64,000 nucleotides of DNA from Rhodococcus oryzae (GCF_005049235.1 NZ_SUMD01000006.1:248001-312000), one strand, 5' to 3'. Shown: positions 54,533-63,576, counted from the first letter of the stretch. Numbers and translations: made by a program. Notes: generated by a model not told the origin, from the sequence alone.

Positions 54533-55768
54533 ATGAGCGAAGCAGTGCTGGGGCTCTCCGTGAGCAGAAGCGAGCCGGCGCAACCCCGACCCGAGCCGGC
54601 ACAGCGAATCGACCATGACGCGCGCGGTGGTGTAGTTCTCCGCGGTCTGCTCGCGATTGCGACGTTGACACCGGCGCAGGCCGCGCTGCTCGTCACCGAT
54701 GTGATCGATCAGCTCGAGCTGGTGCGGAGCCGGGACGGCTACCCGACCCTCCGGGACCACGCGGTGAGGGTGTCCGACCGGGGACAGCTCGCGATCGATC
54801 GCACCGGGAGTGCGGCGTCCTGGCACGACGTGCGGGATGCGGTGGCGAGTTTGCTCCGAAGCATCGCGACGAACTGTCGTGATCACGCGCTCGCCGACCG
54901 GCTGGACGAATCGATCGCCCGAACAACAGATCTGGCCAACCTGGCGCACGGGGTTCGCGGCGCGGTCGCATCGGAGCTCGACCCGTCCACGGTGGGAAGG
55001 ACGCGGCGCCAGCTCGCGGAGCTCGTCTCGGCGACAAGGGGACGGGCGCTCGCGGCCGATCGGGTGGTGACGGACCGCGCGAACTCGCAGAGCCTGCCGG
55101 CCCCGGCGGCCGGATCGTCGCTCGCCCCGAAGGGCTGGTATCCGCCCATCGGGAATCCGTGGCATCGGAAACGGAGACGGCTGTCGCGTCGCCGGGGTGT
55201 ACTCGGCCTGCTGACGATCCTGTTGCTCGTCGGGGCAGTGTGGGCGGCGCCCGGTGCGTGGTCGGAGCTGCGCCGGGGCTGGGACACCGTTCTCCATCCG
55301 GTGAACCCGTCGGAGCAGAATCACATCAGTCCGGTCTCGCCGCCGCCACCGGCGCCCGAAGCCGACCAGGAGAACTCGCCGACCGCACAAGGAACCGCGG
55401 AGCCGGGTCCGGTCCATACCGGTCTTCCAGGCAGCGCGGGGCCGATCTCCCGGGTCACTGCCACCTTCGCCAACGGGGAATGCTCGACGGGACAACTGTG
55501 CACCATGCGGGTCGACGTCCACGTCGATCCCGCGGCGAACGTCGGCTCCGTGACCTGGCATGTGAGCGTGTACGAGCGATGCTCCGGAGCCGTCCATCCG
55601 GGCAATGACGTCACGATGCCGGTGCCGCCGGGTGGGCAGCAGGTGTACGGCATCGCCAGCGTCATCCTGCCGCGCGCCCCCGCGCTTGCTGTCGCCGGGC
55701 TGACCAGCGCCCCGGCCGCGGCCGCGTCGGAGCCGGCATTCGTGCCCGCCGAGAATGCAACCTGCTGA
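54533..55768 (+). CDS. Single-pass membrane protein of the SEDS-PBP/MreB locus, unknown
   Basis: 411 residues. A cytoplasmic, mainly helical N-terminal part (about 30-175) with LLAIATLTPAQAALLVTDVIDQLEL, a basic stretch (WHRKRRRLSRRRG), one TM helix (about 222-245), a long Pro-rich linker (PPPPAPEADQ), then an extracellular beta-like domain with Cys in NGECSTGQLCTM, YERCSG and the terminal C. Topology N-in/C-out. It ends 11 bp before the SEDS-PBP fusion gene, so both are co-expressed. No family recognised; the layout (cytoplasmic domain, TM, outer domain) recalls a RodZ- or MreC-like linker, but I see no sequence match. Confidence 0.7.
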   Translation: MSEAVLGLSVSRSEPAQPRPEPAQRIDHDARGGVVLRGLLAIATLTPAQAALLVTDVIDQLELVRSRDGYPTLRDHAVRVSDRGQLAIDRTGSAASWHDVRDAVASLLRSIATNCRDHALADRLDESIARTTDLANLAHGVRGAVASELDPSTVGRTRRQLAELVSATRGRALAADRVVTDRANSQSLPAPAAGSSLAPKGWYPPIGNPWHRKRRRLSRRRGVLGLLTILLLVGAVWAAPGAWSELRRGWDTVLHPVNPSEQNHISPVSPPPPAPEADQENSPTAQGTAEPGPVHTGLPGSAGPISRVTATFANGECSTGQLCTMRVDVHVDPAANVGSVTWHVSVYERCSGAVHPGNDVTMPVPPGGQQVYGIASVILPRAPALAVAGLTSAPAAAASEPAFVPAENATC

Positions 55769-55779
55769 GGCGTGGTCGC

Positions 55780-58605
55780 ATGCAGGCGCACCAGCGAGAA
55801 TCCGATCCCTGGCTCGTCGGGGCGGCGATCGCCCTCGTCGTTCTCGGCCTGCTCAACCTGATCTCGACGGGGAAGTCGACGGACGCCGTACGCCACGCAC
55901 TCTTCGCCGTCGTCGGCCTCGGTGCGATGTACGCGATCTCGCGCCTGCGGCCCAGCAACCTCCGACGATTCGGCTGGACGTTGTTCGCCGCCTCGGTCGT
56001 CCTGCTCGCGGCTGTGCCGCTCATCGGGGTCGCGACCAAGGGTGCCCAGCGCTGGCTGAACTTCGGCCTGTTCACCGTTCAACCCTCCGAGCTCGCCAAG
56101 TTGGCCCTGGTCCTGGTCCCCGCGGCGATATTGGCGGGTGGGTACACCCTCGGCCGGTTCGCGACGACCCTGCTGATCTCGAGTGTGCCGATCGGTCTCG
56201 TCGCGCTGCAGCCCGACCTGTCGACCGCCGTTGTGCTCGTGTCGACCGTGGTGATCATGCTGATCCTGGCCAGGGTTCCGCTGCTGCCGCTGTTACCGCT
56301 GTTCGCGCTCGGGATCGCTTCGTTGCCGCTGGCCGTGCTGTTTCTCAAGCCTTACCAGCTCGAGCGGATTCACGTGTTCCTGTCGAGCAATGCCGACACG
56401 CAGGGGTCGGGTTGGGCAGCGCTGCAGGCGGACATCGCGATCGGCAGCGGCGGATGGTTCGGTCTGGGTCGTGAACCGTTCTACGACCTGAGGGCCGAAT
56501 ACCTTCCGGAATCGGAGCACGACCTCGCCTTCGCGAGCCTGGTGTACGGATGGGGTCTGTTCGCAGGCCTGGCAGTCGTGATCGCCACGATGATCATCGT
56601 GTGGCGTTCTGCACTCGCCGCCCGAACGGCACGGACCCGGGAGGCCGCCCTCGTCGCAGCCGGGATCGGCGGGCTGTTCGGAGTGCAGGCCGTGGTCTCG
56701 ATCGCGGCGAGCCTGTCGCTCCTCCCACACACCGGCATGCCGATCCCCCTGTTCAGTTACGGGGGCACGGCCGCAATCCTCGGATTCGTCGCGGTCGGGC
56801 TGGTGCTCGCGATCCGTCGCGACGGCGTCGCGCGTCCCCTGTGGGCCACCGAGTCCAGACGGCGCCGCCTGCCCCGAGGAGTGTCGGCAGGCGCCGTCAC
56901 GGTCACTGCGATGCTCCTCGCGATGTCGGTGTTCGCGTGGCAGCTGCAGAGCGGCCGGGGTGTGGAACTGCGCACGATGAGCGACGGGCAGATGGAACGT
57001 TGCATCCGCCTGCCCGCCGAGCGGGGTCACATCCTCGACCGCAACGGCGAGCCGCTGGCGTACAACGTCCCCGAGTACGCCGTTGCGGTGGTTGCCCGAA
57101 TGTTCGACCGTGACGACGGGCCCGTGCGCGCCCAACTGGCCGCGCTGCTCGGCGTCACGCCGGAACAGCTGGCGGCGACCCTGGAGACCGGTGGCGAGGA
57201 GTTGGAGGTCGCTCTGGGACGGGTGACGCCCGAGCAGGCTCGGCGGATCGTGGACGCCCAGATCCCGTGGGTGCTCGTGTACCCGACCGGGCGCAGGCAC
57301 TACCCCGACGGAGCGTCGTCGGCATCCATCCTCGGGCACGTCGGGCTTGCCGACCCGCAGGACATGGAACGCTGGCCGCACCTCGCCCTCGGATCACGGG
57401 TCGGCAAAGCGGGACTCGAAAAGCAGTACGACGCGCTGCTCCGCGGCACCGACGGCAAGCAGTGCATGTACGTCGCTCCCTCCGGGCGCTTGGTGGCCAC
57501 CGGCGAGCGGGTGGACCCGGTGCGAGGACACGACCTGCGGTTGCACCTCGACATGGGGCTGCAGCGGCTCGCGACCGATGCGCTGACCGACGCGGTGCGC
57601 ACCAGTGGAGGCGACATGGGCGCGGCGATCGTGATGGACGCCCGCACCGGGGCGGTACTGACGCTGGCCAGCGTGCCCGGATTCGACAACAACCTCTACG
57701 GCCCCCCGGTCGACACGGTCGCGCTGGCGGCACAGACCGAGGGGCCCGGGCCGGGACGGATGCTCAACCACGCCGCCCAGTCCGCGGCACCGCCGGGCTC
57801 GGTCTTCAAGATCGTCGTCGCTGCGGCGAACGCGAAGTACAACGTGCTGTCGCCGGACGCCGTACTCGCAGGCGGTGCGGCATACACCTACGGAGGACAC
57901 ACATTCGCGAACTGGCAACCGATGGGACCGAACAGTTTGGTCGGCGCGCTCCAGTGGTCGGACAACGTCTACTTCTACCAACTCGCGGATCTCCTCGGCC
58001 CCGAACGAATAGCGGCGACCGCTACCGAGCTGGGTGTTGGCGAGGAATCGGGGATCGACCTGCCCGGCGAATCCGTGGGGTTCCTCGGCACACCGGAGAA
58101 CGTCGCCGACATCGGGGGAACCTGGTATCCCGGGTCGACGCTGCTGATGGGGATCGGTCAGGGCACCGTCAGCGCGACTCCGGTGCAGTTGGCGCGCTGG
58201 ACGTCGGGCATCGCCACCGGCTCGACGGTGACACCCCAGCTTGCGGCGGCGTATGGGCCGGACGCCTTACCCATTCCCACCGCGGAGCCCCGTCGGCTGT
58301 CCTTCGCGGACCAACTCGGCCCCGTGCGAGCGGGGATGCGGGCATCTGCCGCAGCCGGTACCGCAGGGCAGCTGGCCACCTTGCCGGTTGCGGCGGGTGC
58401 CAAGACGGGAACGGCGGAGGATCCGTCGGCGCCAGGGAAGGGTCTCAATGCCTGGTTCTCGGCGGTGGTGCCCTTCGACGCTCCGGAGATCGTGGTCTCG
58501 GTGCTGGTCCGTGGCGGTGGTTTCGGATCGGCGACGTCCGGGCCCGTTGCCAAGAAACTCCTCGAGCGTTACCTCGCGCAACCCCGGGCGGTGCCGAACC
58601 GCTGA
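55780..58605 (+). CDS. SEDS glycosyltransferase (RodA/FtsW) - class B PBP fusion
   Basis: 941 residues. Residues 1-360: a polytopic SEDS domain with GAQRWLNFG, QPSE (101-104), QPDLSTA, the ECL4 region LPESEHD with the catalytic-position Asp 248, and the SYGG motif (Tyr 327). Residues 368-390: a second TM anchor. Residues 408-941: class B PBP with ERGHILDRNG (415-423), catalytic S674-x-x-K677 (SVFK), S727-D-N and K875-T-G. So both peptidoglycan polymerase and transpeptidase motifs are intact in one chain. In most bacteria these are separate, interacting proteins (RodA-PBP2, or RodA-PbpA in mycobacteria). ATG 55780, 11 bp after the upstream gene; convergent with mreB. Confidence 0.92.
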   Translation: MQAHQRESDPWLVGAAIALVVLGLLNLISTGKSTDAVRHALFAVVGLGAMYAISRLRPSNLRRFGWTLFAASVVLLAAVPLIGVATKGAQRWLNFGLFTVQPSELAKLALVLVPAAILAGGYTLGRFATTLLISSVPIGLVALQPDLSTAVVLVSTVVIMLILARVPLLPLLPLFALGIASLPLAVLFLKPYQLERIHVFLSSNADTQGSGWAALQADIAIGSGGWFGLGREPFYDLRAEYLPESEHDLAFASLVYGWGLFAGLAVVIATMIIVWRSALAARTARTREAALVAAGIGGLFGVQAVVSIAASLSLLPHTGMPIPLFSYGGTAAILGFVAVGLVLAIRRDGVARPLWATESRRRRLPRGVSAGAVTVTAMLLAMSVFAWQLQSGRGVELRTMSDGQMERCIRLPAERGHILDRNGEPLAYNVPEYAVAVVARMFDRDDGPVRAQLAALLGVTPEQLAATLETGGEELEVALGRVTPEQARRIVDAQIPWVLVYPTGRRHYPDGASSASILGHVGLADPQDMERWPHLALGSRVGKAGLEKQYDALLRGTDGKQCMYVAPSGRLVATGERVDPVRGHDLRLHLDMGLQRLATDALTDAVRTSGGDMGAAIVMDARTGAVLTLASVPGFDNNLYGPPVDTVALAAQTEGPGPGRMLNHAAQSAAPPGSVFKIVVAAANAKYNVLSPDAVLAGGAAYTYGGHTFANWQPMGPNSLVGALQWSDNVYFYQLADLLGPERIAATATELGVGEESGIDLPGESVGFLGTPENVADIGGTWYPGSTLLMGIGQGTVSATPVQLARWTSGIATGSTVTPQLAAAYGPDALPIPTAEPRRLSFADQLGPVRAGMRASAAAGTAGQLATLPVAAGAKTGTAEDPSAPGKGLNAWFSAVVPFDAPEIVVSVLVRGGGFGSATSGPVAKKLLERYLAQPRAVPNR

Positions 58606-58651
58606 TCCCGTGCCCGCACGAGGCCATCGCCGTCGAGCGGATCAGGGCCGA

Positions 58652-59641
58652 TCAGTCGCTGTAGGCGGCAACCACTTCGGGGTGGTCGAGACACGCGGTC
58701 GCACCTTCGGCGACGCAGGTCAGCGGGCGCTCGGCCGTCTTCACAGGGAGCCCGAAGGACTCTTCGAGCAGCTGCGACAGGCCGCGTAGAAGCGACCCGC
58801 CGCCGAGCACCAGGAGCCCCTCCGACATCACGTCACCGATCGCCTGCGCGGGAATGTCCTCCAGACATTCGGCCAGTGTCTGCACGATCCCAATCGCGGT
58901 CGGCCGCAGCGCATCCACGATCTCCTCGGTCTCGAGTGTGACCAGCCGTGCCCGGCCGGTCACGGCGTCGCGGCCCTCGACGACGAGGGACTGCCCCTCG
59001 GAGGTCTCGGGCGCACCGACCTTCACTCGCTCGGCGGTGAGCTCGCCGACGATGATGTTGTGCTCGGTCCGCAGGTAGTGAGACAGCGCGTTGGTCAGTT
59101 CATCCCCCGCCAGTCGGCAACTGCGATGCGAGAGCATGCCACCGAAACAGAATGCCGTGACTTCCGAAGTGCCGCCGCCGATATCGACGACAAGGTGGGC
59201 GCGGGGTTCGAGTGGGTTGATCCCGCAGCCGAGTGCCCCAGCGACCGGCTCCGGGATCAACCCGACCTTGCGCAGGCCGGCCTCGTGTCCGACCTCGAGT
59301 AGTGCCCGTCGCTCGAGAGAGGTGGCGCCCGCAGGAACAGAGAAGACCCCCTTCGGCCGCAGACCGTAGTGTCTGCTCGGGGCCGCGCGTTTGATGACGG
59401 CCGTGACGAATGCCCTGGCCGACTCGAGGTCGACGATCACCCCATCGCGCATCGGACGAACGGGCGTGACTCCCACGGGATTGCGGCCGACCAGGTCGCG
59501 CGCGTCGATGCCGATCGAGAGAGCGTGGTGCGGATCTTTTTCTCGAACGAGCATGAACGATGGCTCGTTCAGGACGATGCCGTCTTCGGGGGTGCCGACG
59601 ACAGTATTGGTGGTTCCGAGATCGATACCAAGTCCGCTCAC
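58652..59641 (-). CDS. mreB: MreB/Mbl actin homologue
   Basis: 329 residues from GTG 59641, chosen because GGAGG lies five bases upstream and the length equals normal MreB; longer in-frame starts (to 59749) add a non-conserved part. Actin-fold motifs: D7LGTTNT13 (phosphate 1), VGRNPVGVTPVRPMRDGVI, IPEPVAGALGCG with the catalytic-side Glu, VVDIGGGTSEV (phosphate 2), GELTAERVK, LVLGGGSLLRG and ERPLTCVAEGA. MreB filaments guide RodA-PBP2 in lateral wall growth. Its gene is convergent with the SEDS-PBP fusion and lies downstream of whiB on the same strand. MreB is usually considered missing from mycolata. Confidence 0.93.
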   Translation of the reverse strand: MSGLGIDLGTTNTVVGTPEDGIVLNEPSFMLVREKDPHHALSIGIDARDLVGRNPVGVTPVRPMRDGVIVDLESARAFVTAVIKRAAPSRHYGLRPKGVFSVPAGATSLERRALLEVGHEAGLRKVGLIPEPVAGALGCGINPLEPRAHLVVDIGGGTSEVTAFCFGGMLSHRSCRLAGDELTNALSHYLRTEHNIIVGELTAERVKVGAPETSEGQSLVVEGRDAVTGRARLVTLETEEIVDALRPTAIGIVQTLAECLEDIPAQAIGDVMSEGLLVLGGGSLLRGLSQLLEESFGLPVKTAERPLTCVAEGATACLDHPEVVAAYSD

Positions 59642-59786
59642 GTCGGCCTCCGAGAGGTGTTCCAGCGAGATGGTTTGATCGTACGCAGCGGCTCCGGCGT
59701 TCGGTCGATATCGCGCTGACTCGCCAAAGATCTCGCGAATCTGTCCCAACCCGGTGGCGTCGTCGCAGTCGGCAAGGCGCCCGGAT

Positions 59787-60140
59787 CTAGCCGGCGGTCG
59801 CGCGCACCGGCTCGGTGGACCTCATCAGCTCGGCCCACGACTCGACGTTCGGGTGGCGCTTGAGCAGCGCCCGGCGCTGACGCTCGGTCATCCCGCCCCA
59901 GACACCGAACTCGACGCGGTTGTCGAGGGCCTCGGCGCCGCACTGGACGATGACAGGGCACCGGCGGCACGCGGCGGCCGCCTCGCGTTGGGCGGCGCCG
60001 CGCACGAACATCTGATCGGGGTGCTCGGCGCGGCACAGCGCGCGCTCCACCCAGGTGTGTGGCAGGGCGAGGCGCGGGTAGTCGCAGCCGGCGGGGGCGG
60101 AGCCCCCCGACTCCGATCGGGAGCGGTCTGAGCAGATCAC
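59787..60140 (-). CDS. whiB4: WhiB4-like Fe-S transcriptional regulator
   Basis: 117 residues. Cys 36, 58, 61 and 67 (ALCRAEHPDQMF, CRRCPVIVQC) bind the 4Fe-4S cluster; GVWGGMTERQRRALLKRHP is the G-V-W-G-G turn plus the basic DNA-contacting end. The middle (DQMFVRGAAQREAA) is nearly the same as in M. tuberculosis WhiB4, which senses O2/redox state and controls oxidative-stress genes. Two extra Cys (3, 19) lie in the variable N-terminus. GTG 60140 has GAGG four bases upstream. It is 145 bp before mreB on the same strand. Confidence 0.9.
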   Translation of the reverse strand: MICSDRSRSESGGSAPAGCDYPRLALPHTWVERALCRAEHPDQMFVRGAAQREAAAACRRCPVIVQCGAEALDNRVEFGVWGGMTERQRRALLKRHPNVESWAELMRSTEPVRATAG

Positions 60141-60173
60141 GAGACCTCATGCTGCCCCGGATCGGTCCCGAGT

Positions 60174-60210
60174 GATGGACAGTTGACCGGAAGTTGGTCA
60201 ACTGTCCATC
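60174..60210. repeat. 15-bp perfect palindrome between whiB4 and the ABC operon
   Basis: Arms 60174-60188 and 60196-60210 (core GGACAGTTGACC / GGTCAACTGTCC) pair without a mismatch around a 7-nt loop. It lies 15 bp after the ABC permease stop and 34 bp before the whiB4 GTG on the same strand, so it may be the terminator of the ABC operon or an operator of whiB4. Confidence 0.6.
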
Positions 60211-60224
60211 TCGGGGTAACGCGA

Positions 60225-61868
60225 CTACCGGATGTCGCGCCGTCGGAACGCGATCAGGCCGCCGACGAGCAGCGCCGCATCGATCGCCAGGAGCCACACG
60301 ATCGGGGTGGCCTCGAATTCCGCGCCGGGCAACTTGGGTGTGTGGCTGAAGGGCTGGAGGTCGAGTACCCACTGCGGGACGCCGGAGATGGAGCCGAGCA
60401 GGAACAGGGCGACGAACGTCACAAGCACGCCCCACGCCACCGGGGTGAAACGCGGAACCAGTCCGAACAGCAGCACCGTCACGGCCGTCAGCATCCAGAC
60501 CGCGGGCAGCTGCACGAGCCCGGTGGCCAGCACCCCGGGTAGCTTCCCTCCGATATCGCCCGCCGCGATTCCGTAGGTCACCCCGGCCACCAGCCCGGCG
60601 GCGAGCAGGGCGACGGCAGGGCCCGCGATGGCGAAGACGATATGGCTTGCGGCCCATCGGATCCGGCCGACCGCACCGGAGGTCACGGACTCGGCGCGCT
60701 GCGCGGTCTCCTCGCCGTGGAGTCGCAGCGCCGAGGAGATCGCAAGCGCCGCTGCGCCGACGGCGAGCATGGTGAATGCGATCGTGATGAACGCGTCCTC
60801 GAGTGCCTGCGTTCCGCCGATCCGGCTGACGATCTCCCGGATCGCGTCGCCGCCGCCGAGCTCGTCGCCGATCCCGTGTACGACGCTTCCGATCAGCAGG
60901 GCGTACAGGCTGATCCCGAGGGTCCATGCGATCAGCGTGCCGCGCTGCAGCCGCCAGGACAGGCCGAACGGGCCGCTCAGCGACCGCGCCGCCATTGGCG
61001 GGCCCAGACGCTCGGCGATCACCCCCGCGCCGACATCCCGCCTGCGCAGCAGTGCATAGGCCGACGCGGTGAGCACGATCGCCGTGGTCAGGTGCAGCAG
61101 GAGCACCCACCAGCGGTCACCCGCGTACGGGCGCACCTGCAGCGACCAGCCGAGCGGCGACAGCCAGGACAGAGCGGCCGCGCCTGCGTCGCCGACGGCA
61201 CGGAGCGCGAAGGCCGTTCCCAGCACGGCAAAGGCGATGCCGCGGGCGGTGCGGGCGCTGGTGCTCAGCTGCGCCGCGACGGCGGCGACCGCGGTGAACA
61301 CGATCCCGGATGCCGCCAGCGCGAGCCCGAACGCGATCGAGCCCGCGCGTGGCACGTCGGTGCCGAGCAGTCCCACCGCGCCGATCAGCCCGGTCGCGAT
61401 CGACGCGCCGAAGGCGACCAGCAACGCGGCGGTCAGTCCCGCGTACCGGCCGACGACGGTCGAATCGAGCAGCTCCGTCCGACCGCTCTCCTCCTCCGCC
61501 CGGGTGTGCCGGATGACGGTGAGGATCACCGCGATGGCGATCAGCGTGTAGAACATCCCGGCTTTCCAGATGCCGACGGCGCCCAGGCTGTCGTTGTAGA
61601 TCTCGCCGTACATGGCGCGTTGCGCCGGGCTTCCCACGATGGTGGCCGCGAAGGCCGCCCGGTCGGCCTCGCTGGGGTAGATGCTCTCGATGCTGCCCAT
61701 GTAGACGGGCGCCAGTGGCAGCGAGAGGAGCAGCACCCACAGCGGCAGCACGATCCGGTCCCGCCGTAGGAAGAGCCGGACGAAGCCGAGGGTGCCGGTG
61801 AAATTCGATGTCCCGCGCGGGACCGCCGCGGCCGGATGCCGGGGGCCCGCGACCGTCGCGGTGCTCAT
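60225..61868 (-). CDS. ABC exporter permease (Rv1217c-like)
   Basis: 547 residues with two bundles of about six TM segments each, the tetronasin-type exporter architecture of Rv1217c. Long polar loops near residues 60-100 ([20 protein letters not shown]) and 330-360. It pairs with the ATP-binding gene upstream (4-bp overlap). Likely exports a hydrophobic compound or antibiotic. ATG 61868. Order permease - ATPase - TetR - methyltransferase equals Rv1217c-Rv1220c. Confidence 0.9.
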   Translation of the reverse strand: MSTATVAGPRHPAAAVPRGTSNFTGTLGFVRLFLRRDRIVLPLWVLLLSLPLAPVYMGSIESIYPSEADRAAFAATIVGSPAQRAMYGEIYNDSLGAVGIWKAGMFYTLIAIAVILTVIRHTRAEEESGRTELLDSTVVGRYAGLTAALLVAFGASIATGLIGAVGLLGTDVPRAGSIAFGLALAASGIVFTAVAAVAAQLSTSARTARGIAFAVLGTAFALRAVGDAGAAALSWLSPLGWSLQVRPYAGDRWWVLLLHLTTAIVLTASAYALLRRRDVGAGVIAERLGPPMAARSLSGPFGLSWRLQRGTLIAWTLGISLYALLIGSVVHGIGDELGGGDAIREIVSRIGGTQALEDAFITIAFTMLAVGAAALAISSALRLHGEETAQRAESVTSGAVGRIRWAASHIVFAIAGPAVALLAAGLVAGVTYGIAAGDIGGKLPGVLATGLVQLPAVWMLTAVTVLLFGLVPRFTPVAWGVLVTFVALFLLGSISGVPQWVLDLQPFSHTPKLPGAEFEATPIVWLLAIDAALLVGGLIAFRRRDIR

Positions 61869-62785
61869 GCCGACACCTTCTCCCCGGTGTGCTCGGGTCC
61901 CTCGACCTGGTAGTGCCGCAGGAACAGTTCCTCGAGCGTCGGCGGCTTGCTGACCAGGCTGCGCACCCCGGCGTCGCCGAGCACGCGGATCAGCTCGCCC
62001 AGGTGCTCGCTGTCGACCTGGCAATGGAGCGTGTGATCGTCGATCGAGACGTCCTCGACGCCGGCGAGCCGGCTGAGATCGCCCGGGTCGCCCGTCAACT
62101 CGGCGCTGATCGAGGTGCGGCTCAGGTGTCGCATCGACGACAGCGAGCCGCTCTCCACCGTCTTGCCCGCGCGGATGATCGTCACCCGATCGCACAGCGC
62201 CTCCACCTCGGACAGGATGTGGCTGGACAGCAGTACGGTGACGCCGCGGCGGGCCGCCTCGGCGACGCTCTCGCGGAAGATCTGTTCCATCAGCGGGTCA
62301 AGGCCGGAGGTCGGCTCGTCGAGCAGGAGCAGCCGGGCGTTGGACGACAACGCCGAGATCAGCGACACCTTCTGCCGGTTGCCCTTCGAGTAGGTGCGCG
62401 ACTTCTTGCGTGGGTCGAGGTCGAAGCGCTCGATGAGCTCGGAGCGCCTGGCTTCGTCGATGCCGCCGCGCATCCGGGCCAGCATGTCGATGGTCTCGCC
62501 GCCGGTCAGCGACGGCCACAGGGTGACATCGCCCGGTACGTAGGCCAGGTCGCGGTGCAGGGTGACGGCGTCGCGCCACGGGTCGCGGCCCAGAACCGTT
62601 GCGCTGCCCGCGGTCGCGCGCAGGCTGCCGAGCAGCACCCGGATGGTGGTCGATTTGCCCGCGCCGTTGGGGCCGAGGAAGCCGTGCACCTCGCCGGGCG
62701 CGACCTGCAGGTCGAGGCCGTCGAGGGCGCGGATCTGGCCGAAGGTCTTGACCAGGTCGCGAACGTCGATCAGTGGGGTCGTCAT
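61865..62785 (-). CDS. ABC exporter ATP-binding protein (Rv1218c-like)
   Basis: 306 residues. Walker [11 protein letters not shown]-loop region [16 protein letters not shown], signature-like [12 protein letters not shown] (replacing LSGGQ, as in this subgroup), Walker [14 protein letters not shown] and the switch His in LLSSHIL. The C-terminal extension follows the DrrA-like class. It energises the adjacent permease. ATG 62785, overlapping the TetR stop by four bases. Confidence 0.94.
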   Translation of the reverse strand: MTTPLIDVRDLVKTFGQIRALDGLDLQVAPGEVHGFLGPNGAGKSTTIRVLLGSLRATAGSATVLGRDPWRDAVTLHRDLAYVPGDVTLWPSLTGGETIDMLARMRGGIDEARRSELIERFDLDPRKKSRTYSKGNRQKVSLISALSSNARLLLLDEPTSGLDPLMEQIFRESVAEAARRGVTVLLSSHILSEVEALCDRVTIIRAGKTVESGSLSSMRHLSRTSISAELTGDPGDLSRLAGVEDVSIDDHTLHCQVDSEHLGELIRVLGDAGVRSLVSKPPTLEELFLRHYQVEGPEHTGEKVSA

Positions 62786-63483
62786 GGCATCTCCTCGGTC
62801 GGGGATTCCGTGTCGGGATGGGTGGGGTCGTCGGCCTCGGTGGCCAGGAACGCGTCGAGCAGCGAGGAGTCGGTGAAGATCCCCTCGGCGTACATCTCGA
62901 GGGCGGGCAGGGTGATCTCGTCCGACAGGTCGCGGATGGCCGTGGCGTAGTCGAGGGTGCCCTCCCGGTCCGCCCGTATCTGCAGGTAGAGCAGCAGTGC
63001 GCCGACGTTGTTGAGGGTGAGATACCGCGCGCGCGCCTTCGGGTCGCGGCTGGCTCGCAGCTTGCCCGAGCGCACGCCGATCGCGAGGTACTCCTCGGTG
63101 TCGGTGACCATGTGTTCGAAGAGGGACTCCGCGAGTCGGCCGCCGGCCTGGAAGCTGCGCACCATGTACGCGACGACCGGCGCGTACTGCTCGAGTTCGC
63201 TGAGCGCCGCGATCGCGCCCGCTGGACCGGGCGTCGACATGGCCTGGGCCTTCTGCTCCCGGATGATCTCGAGAACGTGCGCGTCGCATTCGGCGCGCAG
63301 TCCCTCCTTGGAGCCGAAATGGTGGTTCACCAGTCCGGGGGAGACCCCCGCCGCGGTTGCGATGGCGCGGACCCCGGTGACGAAGCCCTGTTCGCCGAAG
63401 GCCCGGATCGCCGTGTCGCGGATTCGCGCGCGGGCGGTCAGGTCTCGATCTGGGGTGGCCGAGTCGGCCATTGCTGAACGCAT
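62782..63483 (-). CDS. TetR-family repressor (Rv1219c-like)
   Basis: 233 residues from ATG 63483. The N-terminal helix-turn-helix is [43 protein letters not shown]; only its ends are needed to recognise TetR ([18 protein letters not shown]). The C-terminal ligand domain is all-helical. It probably represses the ABC operon that follows by 4-bp overlap, as Rv1219c does for Rv1217c-Rv1218c. ATG 63471 or GTG 63501 are alternative starts. An inverted repeat overlaps the start codon. Confidence 0.9.
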   Translation of the reverse strand: MRSAMADSATPDRDLTARARIRDTAIRAFGEQGFVTGVRAIATAAGVSPGLVNHHFGSKEGLRAECDAHVLEIIREQKAQAMSTPGPAGAIAALSELEQYAPVVAYMVRSFQAGGRLAESLFEHMVTDTEEYLAIGVRSGKLRASRDPKARARYLTLNNVGALLLYLQIRADREGTLDYATAIRDLSDEITLPALEMYAEGIFTDSSLLDAFLATEADDPTHPDTESPTEEMP

Positions 63484-63500
63484 GTTTAGTAGATTAAACA
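63483..63500. promoter_or_regulatory. TetR autoregulatory operator candidate
   Basis: TGTTTA-GTAGAT-TAAACA is a perfect 6-bp inverted repeat in an AT-rich stretch that touches the TetR start codon. This fits an autorepressor site for the TetR/ABC operon. Confidence 0.5.
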
Positions 63501-63576
63501 CTCGTTCAGTCGCTCGGCAAGGGGTCTCCCGTCAAGGGGCCGTAAAAATTCGCCGACGCAGGTGGGGGCGGTGCCG

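Noticed and set aside
54418-54618. 66-codon plus-strand frame upstream of the 411-aa membrane protein
   Set aside because: Arg/Ala/Thr-rich, overlaps the start of the larger gene in another frame, and no ribosome site is clear.
58652-59641. DnaK/Hsp70-type chaperone instead of MreB
   Set aside because: It lacks the substrate-binding domain and has the MreB-specific order of motifs (GRNPVGVTPVRPMRDGVI, GELTAERVK, TCVAEGA).
59642-59749. 36-residue N-terminal extension of MreB from TTG 59749
   Set aside because: Not conserved in MreB; GTG 59641 has GGAGG at ideal spacing and gives normal length.
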